Shown piece by piece: positions 1-6,213 of a stretch of DNA of 20,351 nt. The DNA lies in IMG/VR virus record IMGVR_UViG_3300040807_000349, positions 1 through 20,351 of that record, one strand, 5' to 3'. Within the stretch, counting starts at the first letter, position 1. Each line of letters opens with the position of its first letter. A program made the position numbers and the translations under genes. This DNA is from a virus. Below the pieces are notes generated by a model. The model ran no database searches. It saw only the letters and a program-made list of their open reading frames with translations, and was not told where the DNA came from.

Positions 1-351
1 CGGGAGTTAGGATCTGGAAAAAGTCGGCGTGAGGTTGCCTGGGATTTGGGTTTGAATTTCAGGGTTGTGCCTAAGTTACCTATTGAGGATGGGATCCATG
101 CGGCTCAGATGTTAATTCCGCGTTTGTGGTTTGACCGAGAAAAGTGTAAGGTAGGCTTAGACGCTCTACGTCAGTATCATAGGGCTTACAATGAAAGGAC
201 GCGAAATTTTCGGGCGACGCCAGTGCATGATTGGTCTTCACATGCTGCTGATGCGTTTCGTTATTTTGCGGTAGGATTGAGAGAAACGGGCGTTCGGGTG
301 CAAGCGCCACAGAAGCAAGCGGTCATGGATTATGATCCATTTGCGGCTTAG
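1..351 (+). CDS. terL: Terminase large subunit, C-terminal part (5' truncated by window edge)
   Basis: The reading frame is open from base 1 and gives the last 116 residues of a DNA-packaging motor subunit. It begins RELGSGKSRREV, a stretch typical of the nuclease half of podoviral terminases, and ends in the block DWSSHAADAFRYFA. The Asp in HAADAFRY is the usual third acidic metal ligand of the RNase H-like nuclease that cuts concatemeric DNA during headful or unit-length packaging. The ATPase domain and the first catalytic acidic residues lie outside the window. An internal TTG at 46 could be taken as a start, but the family homology continues upstream of it, so I treat the gene as partial. 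Placement directly before the portal differs from T7, where gene 19 follows the fibre. Family assignment is confident; the subtype is not determined. Confidence 0.9.
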   Translation, partial: RELGSGKSRREVAWDLGLNFRVVPKLPIEDGIHAAQMLIPRLWFDREKCKVGLDALRQYHRAYNERTRNFRATPVHDWSSHAADAFRYFAVGLRETGVRVQAPQKQAVMDYDPFAA

Positions 352-361
352 GAGATAGGAC

Positions 362-1273
362 ATGGCGGAAATAGCGGTTCAGAAGGGCGATGAGGTCAAG
401 GTTGTTGAGCAGAACGGTAAGTTCTACTTGAAGACCCAGGACGATAAGTTTCTTAGCAACGCGACGGTTTTAGGATCGAGCGGTAAGAAAAACGCGCGCA
501 AGTATGTTTTCAATAGCAAGGAAAACGTTGACAAGTATTTAGCGATCAAAGGTTTCTACGAAGAGGGTACGAAGCCTGAGCCTGTTGTTGAACAGCCTGC
601 CGTTGAAGAGCCTGTCGTTGAAGAAAAACCTGCGGGCGAGGTTGTTGATACGGACATTGGCCGCGTGGAAAAAGCGGATGAGATCGTAGAGAAAGACATC
701 GTTGAAGAGCTTACGGATGTTGATCTTGGTGATAGCGAAGAGGCCAAAGCGGCTGAGGAAGCGCTTGTAGAAGTTGCCGAGAGTGCCGCGGCTGCGTTTG
801 GTGGTGAAGAAATTGGCGACGTTACGCAAACAAGTGAAGCCTTCACGAAAGAAACGGCGATTGCCGAGCAGACTGCTTTAACGCAAGAGGACGTTGATAA
901 GGCAATCCAGAATGCTCTTGAGCAGTACCAGCGAGATGTCCAGGCTAAGTCTGAGGCTGAGGCTGCGGCGCAAGCAGAGGCGGAGGCTGCGGCGCAAGCA
1001 GCGGCGGAAGAAGCGGCCAAGGTTTCGACAAAGACAAGTGTTCTGACATCTGTTCCCCAGGCGGTGCAAACGGTTGCGAGTGGTACGGCAACTGGCGGCA
1101 AGAAAGAGAAAGCGGCGGCTAAATCGATTGGTCCAGCCGAGGACAAAGCGATTGAGAGTTATACGACGGGTCGGCGCAGTACGATCCTAACAGAGCCTGG
1201 TGGATTGTTGACATCTACGGATGAGACGAGCGATCGGCGCTTGCGCTCAAGACGTTCGTTGTTAGCGGGGTAA
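362..1273 (+). CDS. Acidic Ala/Glu-rich hypothetical virion-region protein
   Basis: 303 residues, start ATG with GGAGATAGG just upstream. Three parts are visible. Residues 1 to about 68 form a compact, non-repetitive, Lys-rich domain. Residues about 70-235 are strongly acidic, rich in Glu, Val and Ala, with an Ala/Glu/Gln tract near 197-220 that should form a coiled coil and is encoded by an imperfect 24-bp DNA repeat. Residues about 265-303 are basic and contain GRRSTILT and a final RRLRSRRSLLAG. A GRRSTILT-like block followed by a basic tail ending near LLAG is familiar to me from small proteins encoded beside podoviral portals, so the gene may be such a protein with an acidic extension. 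No enzymatic motif is seen. The role is unknown; the position between terminase and portal suggests packaging or head assembly. Confidence 0.8.
   Translation: MAEIAVQKGDEVKVVEQNGKFYLKTQDDKFLSNATVLGSSGKKNARKYVFNSKENVDKYLAIKGFYEEGTKPEPVVEQPAVEEPVVEEKPAGEVVDTDIGRVEKADEIVEKDIVEELTDVDLGDSEEAKAAEEALVEVAESAAAAFGGEEIGDVTQTSEAFTKETAIAEQTALTQEDVDKAIQNALEQYQRDVQAKSEAEAAAQAEAEAAAQAAAEEAAKVSTKTSVLTSVPQAVQTVASGTATGGKKEKAAAKSIGPAEDKAIESYTTGRRSTILTEPGGLLTSTDETSDRRLRSRRSLLAG
959..1001 (+). repeat. Two-copy 24-bp-period direct repeat inside the acidic gene
   Basis: The 19-base unit GAGGCTGCGGCGCAAGCAG occurs at 959-977 and again at 983-1001, a 24-bp period equal to 8 residues (EAAAQAEA type). It encodes the Ala/Glu/Gln helix-forming tract. 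Identity at the DNA level suggests recent slippage or duplication. Confidence 0.85.
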
Positions 1274-1276
1274 GCC

Positions 1277-1480
1277 ATGATAATGAATGGGAAAGATCCA
1301 AAGAATACCGCTGGTTTAATGGGGCGGGATGCAATGCAACCTGCCGCATTTGGCGGTGTGGCGACGGTTGATCCGCTAGAGCGGCTTAATCAGAAGATGG
1401 CGGGGCGCACAATGGGCGGCTCTGTCGAGGGCTTAACGATGAAGAAGCCTAGTTTGATGAACAGTTTTGGGAAGAAGTGA
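1277..1480 (+). CDS. Small hypothetical protein upstream of portal
   Basis: 67 residues, Met-, Gly- and Lys-rich, ending KKPSLMNSFGKK. It starts three bases after the stop of the acidic gene. GGGG at 1267-1270 sits six bases from the ATG at 1277 and twelve from an in-frame ATG at 1283, which favours 1277. Its TGA shares a base with the ATG of the portal (TGATG), implying translational coupling. I do not recognise the family. There is no transmembrane segment or catalytic motif. Close packing between neighbours and consistent codon use support it as a real gene, probably a minor head or packaging factor. Confidence 0.65.
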   Translation: MIMNGKDPKNTAGLMGRDAMQPAAFGGVATVDPLERLNQKMAGRTMGGSVEGLTMKKPSLMNSFGKK

Positions 1481-3084
1481 TGGCACAAGTAGATCCTATA
1501 GTTTCTCGGTTAGATAAACGTTACCGCACTTTACAGTCCCAGCGCTCAAACTGGGAAAAGCATTGGCAAGAATTGGCAGATTACATGCTGCCGCGTAAGG
1601 CTGATATTGTTAAGAAGCGCACCCAGGGCGACAAGCGCACGGATCTTATCTTTGATGGCACGGCTATTCACGCAGTGGAATTGCTGGCGTCTTCTTTGCA
1701 TGGGATGTTGACATCTCCAAGTACCCCCTGGTTTTCTTTGCGGTATCGAGATCAGGGTCTGCAACGTAATGATGCAGCGAATGAATGGTTAGAAGCTTGC
1801 CTGGATCAGATGTATCAGCATTTTAACCGCTCTAACTTCCAGCAAGAGATCCATGAATTGTATTATGACCTGGTTGTTTTCGGCACTGGGTCGTTTTACG
1901 TCGAGCCGATGATGGATGGTTTGCGGTTTGCATGTCGTCACATTGCCGAGATTTGTATTAGTGAAGACGCAAGTGGTCGTGTGGATACGGTGTATCGCAA
2001 GTTTAAGCTCACGGCTCGTGCGATCGCAATGCAATTCCCGAATGCAAAATTACCAGCAAGCGTCGCGAAAGACGTTGAGAATGATCCGTATAAAGAACAT
2101 GATATTGTGCATGCGGTTTATCCTCGCGGTGAGGGCAATGGTAAGCTGGCAAAAGACAAGCCGATTGCGTCTGTGTATTACATGTGCGAGGGATTGGGGC
2201 TTTTGTCTGAGGGCGGGTTCGATGAGTTCCCGTTTATGGTTCCGCGCTTTGTTAAGGATAGCGTAAGTAATTATGGCCGTTCCCCAGCAATGACAGCACT
2301 GCCTGATGTGAAAATGCTTAACAAAATGTCGGAGACGACGATTAGAGCGGCGCAAAAGCAGATTGATCCTCCTCTTATGGTTCCAGATGACGGCTTTGTG
2401 TTGCCTATCCGCACAACGCCAGGCTCTTTGAATTTCTACAGATCTGGTACGCGCGATCGGTTGGAGCCTTTAAACATTGGTGCGAACAATCCTCTCGGCC
2501 TGAATATGGAAGAACAGCGCCGCAATGCTATTCGCCAGGCGTTTTATGTAGATCAGCTGTTAGTTGGTCAAACGCAGACGATGACGGCGACAGAGGTATT
2601 GCAGCGTAATGAAGAGAAAATGCGGCTTTTAGGTCCAGTTCTGGGTCGTTTGCAAGCTGAGTTGCTTCAACCGCTTATTTCTCGATCGTTCGCATTGCTT
2701 CTTCGTAGTGGTTTGCTACCCCCTGCTCCAGAGGAATTGCAGGGCCAGGATATTGATATTGAGTATGTATCGCCATTGGCGAAGGCGCAGAAGCTTACAG
2801 ATTTGCAATCTATGCTACGCGGCTTTGAAATTATGATGCAGGTTAGCCAGGTTGCGCCTGTCATGGATTATCTCGACGACGACAAGCTTGTGCAGTACCT
2901 AGTCGAAGTTACTGGTATGCCCGCGCGGATTATCAAGAGCGATGCTGAGGTTGCGCGTATGCGTCGAGAGCAAGCTGAGGCCCAGGCTGAGGCACAGGCG
3001 CGTCAGTTACAGGCTGAAAACGCAGCTAACGCGGGCCAGGCGGCTCCAGCGATTAAGGCGGCAAGTGAGGCTGGTCTGATATGA
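1480..3084 (+). CDS. Portal (head-to-tail connector) protein, T7 gp8-like
   Basis: 534 residues from the ATG at 1480, close to T7 gp8 (536). The N-terminus has the pattern LDKRYRTLQSQRSNWEKHWQELADY..P typical of the podoviral head-tail connector family. Other family-like blocks include LLASSLHGMLTSPSTPWF, LYYDLVVFGTGSFYVEP, and the region around QAFYVDQLL and MTATEVLQRNEEKMRLLGPV. The C-terminus is a Gln/Ala/Glu-rich helix (about residues 490-520). It forms the dodecameric ring at the vertex through which DNA is packaged and ejected and onto which the tail tubular proteins assemble. A GTG at 1477 is in frame, but the ATG at 1480 overlaps the preceding TGA and is the better start. The next gene overlaps by ATGA. 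Confidence 0.95.
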   Translation: MAQVDPIVSRLDKRYRTLQSQRSNWEKHWQELADYMLPRKADIVKKRTQGDKRTDLIFDGTAIHAVELLASSLHGMLTSPSTPWFSLRYRDQGLQRNDAANEWLEACLDQMYQHFNRSNFQQEIHELYYDLVVFGTGSFYVEPMMDGLRFACRHIAEICISEDASGRVDTVYRKFKLTARAIAMQFPNAKLPASVAKDVENDPYKEHDIVHAVYPRGEGNGKLAKDKPIASVYYMCEGLGLLSEGGFDEFPFMVPRFVKDSVSNYGRSPAMTALPDVKMLNKMSETTIRAAQKQIDPPLMVPDDGFVLPIRTTPGSLNFYRSGTRDRLEPLNIGANNPLGLNMEEQRRNAIRQAFYVDQLLVGQTQTMTATEVLQRNEEKMRLLGPVLGRLQAELLQPLISRSFALLLRSGLLPPAPEELQGQDIDIEYVSPLAKAQKLTDLQSMLRGFEIMMQVSQVAPVMDYLDDDKLVQYLVEVTGMPARIIKSDAEVARMRREQAEAQAEAQARQLQAENAANAGQAAPAIKAASEAGLI

Positions 3085-3293
3085 ACAAGCGTATAGAGGA
3101 ATTAAAACTAGCGTATCGCCGCACGTTTAACACGGATGACGGCGATAAAGTGCTAAGTGATCTCAAAACCAGGTTTGGCTTTGAGGCAACCACCTTTTCT
3201 AGCGATCCTTATGAAACTGCATTTAATGAAGGACAACGCGCAGCTGTGCTGCTGATCGTTAGAATGTTGTCCGAAGGGAAGGAACCCCAATGA
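3081..3293 (+). CDS. Bbp19-like small phage protein
   Basis: 70 residues. It starts at ATGA, overlapping the portal stop, and ends in another ATGA shared with the scaffold gene, so it is translationally coupled on both sides. The pattern YRRTFNTDDGDKVLSDLKTRFGF, then SDPYETAFNEGQRAAVLLI, resembles the short Bbp19-type proteins found between portal and scaffold in many podoviruses (recognised from memory). It is probably soluble, with a helical C-terminus. The family has no established biochemical role that I know of; the location suggests head assembly. Confidence 0.75.
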   Translation: MNKRIEELKLAYRRTFNTDDGDKVLSDLKTRFGFEATTFSSDPYETAFNEGQRAAVLLIVRMLSEGKEPQ

Positions 3294-4090
3294 GCGAAGA
3301 GGCAATCCAAGATACTGGATCTCAAGAAGTCGCGGCAGTTTCGGCTGCACCCGTTAGTTTTTTAGATAGCTTGCCAGAAGATCTGCGCGGTGAGCCAAGC
3401 TTGCGCAACTTCACTGATCCAGCAACGCTAGCGAAAAGTTACGTCCATGCCCAGCGCATGATTGGCGCAGATAAGATACCGTTGCCTGGAAAACACGCAA
3501 CGCCTGACGAATGGCGCGCGGTGTATCGCAAGCTTGGCGCACCAGATGATGCAAAGAATTATGAGCTTCAAGGCGATCTTGCGTTTGAAGATGGCGCGCT
3601 TGATGTATTTAAGCAACGCGCGTTTGAAGCTGGTTTAACAAATGCCCAGGCGAATGAGCTTGCGCGGTTCTACAGTGACCAGGCAACAAGCACCAAAGAC
3701 AACTATGCTTTGGAATTGGAGCGCGTTCGCGATGAAGGCATCCAGCAATTACAGCGTGAATACGGCAAAGCGTTCGATCAAAAGGTTGCTTTGGCTCAAA
3801 GCGCAGCAAGAACATTCTTAGGTGGGACTGAATTGTTCGATCAAATCGAGCTTTCAGACGGCCGAATGTTGGGCGATCACCCTGAGATTATTAAGATGTT
3901 TGCTTCTCTTGGGGAGCAGATAGGGGAAGACAAGTTAGTCGGTGAACCAACTGAAATGGTGATGACGCCACAAGAGGCGCAAAGAAAGGTTTCAGAATTG
4001 ACTAGCATGAACACCCCATATTGGGATAAGATGCACCCAGAGCATGACAACTATATAGCAGAAGTTCTCAGGCTCAGAGAGTATCTATAG
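3290..4090 (+). CDS. Capsid assembly scaffolding protein, T7 gp9 position
   Basis: 266 residues; start at ATGA overlapping the previous gene with GAAGGGAAGGA upstream. The N-terminal half contains FLDSLPEDLRGEPSLRNF, a LAKSYVHAQRMIG block and a PDEWRAVYRKLGAPDDAKNYEL block, the signature of scaffold-type proteins in marine and related podoviruses. The middle is a helical, charged segment (about residues 105-175), and the C-terminus has the MNTPYWDKMHPEHD motif also common in this group. It is acidic and lacks enzyme motifs. Expected role: it templates the procapsid and leaves or is removed before DNA packaging. It is shorter than T7 gp9 (307), and lies directly before the major capsid gene as in T7. 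Confidence 0.88.
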   Translation: MSEEAIQDTGSQEVAAVSAAPVSFLDSLPEDLRGEPSLRNFTDPATLAKSYVHAQRMIGADKIPLPGKHATPDEWRAVYRKLGAPDDAKNYELQGDLAFEDGALDVFKQRAFEAGLTNAQANELARFYSDQATSTKDNYALELERVRDEGIQQLQREYGKAFDQKVALAQSAARTFLGGTELFDQIELSDGRMLGDHPEIIKMFASLGEQIGEDKLVGEPTEMVMTPQEAQRKVSELTSMNTPYWDKMHPEHDNYIAEVLRLREYL

Positions 4091-4097
4091 CGGACAA

Positions 4098-4177
4098 GCG
4101 TTAGCCCCGCGAAAGACCTGGAAGGTGGAGTAGTTGCCCTAAGCAATAGCACGGCCCCGCAAGGGATAACCTAGCGC
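4098..4177 (+). promoter_or_regulatory. Candidate structured RNA in the leader of the major capsid gene
   Basis: The 126 bases at 4091-4216 hold no gene. A 7-bp closing helix pairs GCGUUAG (4098-4104) with CUAGCGC (4171-4177), with one U-G wobble. It encloses three small hairpins: ACC/GGU (4116-4118 with 4124-4126), GUUGC/GCAAU (4133-4137 with 4143-4147, loop CCUAA) and CCC/GGG (4156-4158 with 4163-4165) capped by a GCAA tetraloop. The result is an 80-nt multibranched fold ending about 26 bases before the capsid Shine-Dalgarno. There is no U-tract, so it is not a simple terminator, and no T7-type promoter consensus is visible. It could be a 5' UTR element affecting stability or translation of the most highly expressed late mRNA, or a processing site. 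The pairing is seen directly; the function is inferred. Confidence 0.5.
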
Positions 4178-4203
4178 AGTAACCTTAAACTGTAACAAAA
4201 GTC

Positions 4204-4208
4204 AGGAG
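4204..4208 (+). promoter_or_regulatory. Ribosome binding site of the major capsid gene
   Basis: AGGAG with eight bases (ACGACGAA) before the ATG at 4217. It is a strong, well-spaced site, in keeping with high capsid synthesis, and fixes the start codon. Confidence 0.8.
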
Positions 4209-4216
4209 ACGACGAA

Positions 4217-5083
4217 ATGTCTACTCAAATTACTACAGCTTTTGTCAATCAGTTTTCAGCAAATATCCAGATGCTGTCACAGCAAATGGGTTCTCTGCTG
4301 CGCAATGCGGTAGATGTTGAAAGCGTGAATGGCGAGAAAGCATTCTTCGATCAAGTAGGTTCAGCGGCAGCTGTTCTACGTACTTCACGTCATGCGGATA
4401 CACCGTTGGTTGATACACCACACTCACGCCGTATGGTAACAATGTCTGACTACGAATACGCAGACTTGATTGACGATCAAGACAAAGTGCGTTTGTTGGT
4501 AGATCCGACATCAACATATAGCCGTGCAGCTGCTGCCGCTATGGGTCGTGCAATGGATGACGTTATCATCTCTGCCGCTCTAGGTACAGCATACACAGGC
4601 AAAGACGGCTCAACAGCGACAGCGTTTGACACATCTAACCAACAGATTGCAGCTGCATCTGGCGGTTTGACATTGGCTAAGTTGATTGAAGCAAAAGAGA
4701 TCTTGGATAGCGGCAACGTTGATCCATCGATCCCTCGTTACATTGCTGTGTCTCCGAAGCAAATCTCTGATTTGTTGAACAACACAACAGTGACATCTAG
4801 CGACTATAACACCGTAAAAGCTTTGGCGATGGGTGAAATCAACAGCTTTGTTGGCTTTAACTTCATCGTGACAAACCGTTTGGGTGTTGATGGTTCTTCT
4901 AACCGCCGCGCTTTTGCATGGGCGCAGGACGGCATCAAAGTGGCAATGGGTAAAGAGCCTAGCGCGCGCATTGATGAACGTGCTGACAAATCCTATGCGA
5001 CCCAGATCTATTATTCACAGACTATGGGTGCGACACGCATGGAAGAAGCCAAAGTCGTTGAAATCCTTTGCGTCGAATCATAA
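4217..5083 (+). CDS. Major capsid protein
   Basis: 288 residues. The N-terminal region FVNQFSANIQMLSQQMGSLL and the later MSDYEYADLIDDQDKVRLLVDP and AAAAAMGRAMDDVIISAALG segments are typical of a podoviral major capsid family of presumed HK97 fold that is commonly annotated as phage capsid protein. The residue region about 185-225, with GEINSFVGFNFIVTNRLGV followed by RRAFAWAQDGIKVAMG, fits the A-domain and spine of such proteins. It builds the icosahedral shell. It is shorter than T7 gp10A (345) and has no obvious frameshift extension. Position after the scaffold and behind a leader of its own matches gene 10 of T7. The stop codon overlaps the AAGGAG of the next gene, so the two are probably co-translated. 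Confidence 0.92.
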   Translation: MSTQITTAFVNQFSANIQMLSQQMGSLLRNAVDVESVNGEKAFFDQVGSAAAVLRTSRHADTPLVDTPHSRRMVTMSDYEYADLIDDQDKVRLLVDPTSTYSRAAAAAMGRAMDDVIISAALGTAYTGKDGSTATAFDTSNQQIAAASGGLTLAKLIEAKEILDSGNVDPSIPRYIAVSPKQISDLLNNTTVTSSDYNTVKALAMGEINSFVGFNFIVTNRLGVDGSSNRRAFAWAQDGIKVAMGKEPSARIDERADKSYATQIYYSQTMGATRMEEAKVVEILCVES

Positions 5084-5096
5084 GGAGATCTGAACA

Positions 5097-5558
5097 ATGG
5101 CAACTGTATATTCAGCACAACGCACTAACTCACGCGCTACACCAGCCGTGATGAACAAAGCAAACGAGCTTGGCGGTCGTATCCGCGTGGCTCACGGCAC
5201 ATACGAAGCGTCTTCACTAGCGTCTGGTGACGTTATTGAGCTTTTCGTATTGCCAGACGGCGCACGTCTGTTGGAAGGCTCTTTGGCGCATGACGCGCTG
5301 GGTGCATCCACAACGTTGTCTGTTGGCTATGGTGCGCACACCAATGCTGCGGGTACTGCGGTATCTGCATCTGCGGCAGCGTACAAAGCGGCAGCGGCTT
5401 CAACATCTGCGCAAAAAGTTGACATCCTTGCAACACTAGCTTTGGGTTCAGGCTCAGAGGTAGATGCAGATGCTAACGGTATGCCTGTTACTGCCACAAT
5501 GGGCGGTGCAGCTGGCACAGGTACGATTGAAGTAACAATCAAGTACGTCGTAGACTAA
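5097..5558 (+). CDS. Probable capsid accessory (decoration-type) protein
   Basis: 153 residues, low in charge and rich in Ala, Gly, Ser and Thr, with alternating beta-type stretches (IRVAHGTYEASSL, VIELFVLPDGARLLEG, GTIEVTIKYVVD) and no cysteine or catalytic motif. AAGGAG overlapping the capsid stop lies nine bases before the ATG. Such small beta-rich proteins immediately downstream of the major capsid gene and before the tail genes are common in this podovirus type and often copurify with virions. A decoration or capsid-cementing role is inferred only from composition and position. The gene is followed by the terminator-like hairpin, so it closes the capsid transcription unit. Confidence 0.8.
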   Translation: MATVYSAQRTNSRATPAVMNKANELGGRIRVAHGTYEASSLASGDVIELFVLPDGARLLEGSLAHDALGASTTLSVGYGAHTNAAGTAVSASAAAYKAAAASTSAQKVDILATLALGSGSEVDADANGMPVTATMGGAAGTGTIEVTIKYVVD

Positions 5559-5565
5559 ATAGATC

Positions 5566-5592
5566 GGGGCGGGCAACCGCCCCCTTCTTCTC
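5566..5592 (+). terminator. Terminator-like hairpin after the capsid unit
   Basis: A perfect 7-bp stem GGGGCGG (5566-5572) / CCGCCCC (5577-5583) with a GCAA tetraloop is followed by CTTCTTCTC. It begins eight bases after the stop codon at 5558. The tail is pyrimidine-rich but not a pure T run, so termination may be partial. T7 has its late terminator at the same relative place, just after gene 10, where read-through reduces tail gene expression relative to capsid. Confidence 0.75.
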
Positions 5593-5607
5593 AATGGAGA
5601 CGCGGAA

Positions 5608-6213
5608 ATGACATCTACAGTGGATATTGCAAACTATGCGCTAAATACATTAGGCGCTTCCAACATCACGGCTTTGGATGAAAACAGTAAGCCCGCGCGG
5701 ATTATTAACCAGCGATACAATGCTGTGCGCGATACGGTGTTTAGATCACATCCTTGGAATTGTTTGATCCGCCGTGTTGAGTTAGCGCAAGAAACTGACA
5801 CCCCGACATTTGGATATACTTACCAATATGCCTTGCCGACAGACCCGTATTGCTTACGGGTACTAGAGTTTAGCAATGGTTCTATGTCATATCCCCAGGA
5901 TAATATGAGCAGTAACACAGGTGGCCCTGTGTTTGTTATCGAAGGCCGAAAGCTTTTGACTGATGAAGGCACGGCAAAGATTAAGTACATTGCGCGCGTG
6001 ACCGATCCGCAAGAGTATGACGCAAGCCTGATCGAAGCCTTGTCTGCGAGATTGGCGATGGAAGTCTGCTATGCTATTACTGGCTCGACATCGATGATCC
6101 AGGTTACGGCTTCGCTGTATGAAGAGAAGCTGAAAGAGGCACGGTTTGTTGATGGTACAGAAGGTGCGCCGCAAAAGCTTGAAGCAAGCGATTTCATTGA
6201 AGCGAGGTTCTAA
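5608..6213 (+). CDS. Tail tubular protein A, T7 gp11-like
   Basis: 201 residues, against 196 in T7 gp11. The N-terminus STVDIANYALNTLGASNITAL.E, then ARIINQRYNAVRDTVFRSHPWNCLIRR, is the clear family signature. The centre FGYTYQYALPTDPYCLRVLEF is also characteristic. The protein forms a ring docking the portal to the tail nozzle. GGAGA (5596-5600) is seven bases upstream of the ATG and immediately follows the capsid terminator hairpin. The stop overlaps the next start as TAATG, so synthesis of the two tail tubular proteins is probably coupled. Confidence 0.93.
   Translation: MTSTVDIANYALNTLGASNITALDENSKPARIINQRYNAVRDTVFRSHPWNCLIRRVELAQETDTPTFGYTYQYALPTDPYCLRVLEFSNGSMSYPQDNMSSNTGGPVFVIEGRKLLTDEGTAKIKYIARVTDPQEYDASLIEALSARLAMEVCYAITGSTSMIQVTASLYEEKLKEARFVDGTEGAPQKLEASDFIEARF

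Noticed and set aside
556-1146. 196-residue antisense open frame, Ala/Ser-rich
   Set aside because: Complement of the Ala/Glu repeat gene; its composition is simply the mirrored repeat.
1477-1479. GTG at 1477 as portal start (and the GTG at 15212 for the large ejection protein)
   Set aside because: In both cases an in-frame ATG at 1480 or 15221 overlaps the previous stop codon, the pattern used throughout this cluster.
4098-4177. tRNA-like gene, because the closing helix has seven pairs
   Set aside because: No T-arm with a seven-base loop next to the acceptor strand, no proper D-arm and no anticodon stem at the right place.
4091-4216. Cobalamin-riboswitch-like words (CCCCGCAA, ACTGTAA, AGGAGAC) in the capsid leader
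   Set aside because: The region is too short, the core helices of that riboswitch are missing, and AGGAG is explained as the ribosome site. Treated as chance similarity.
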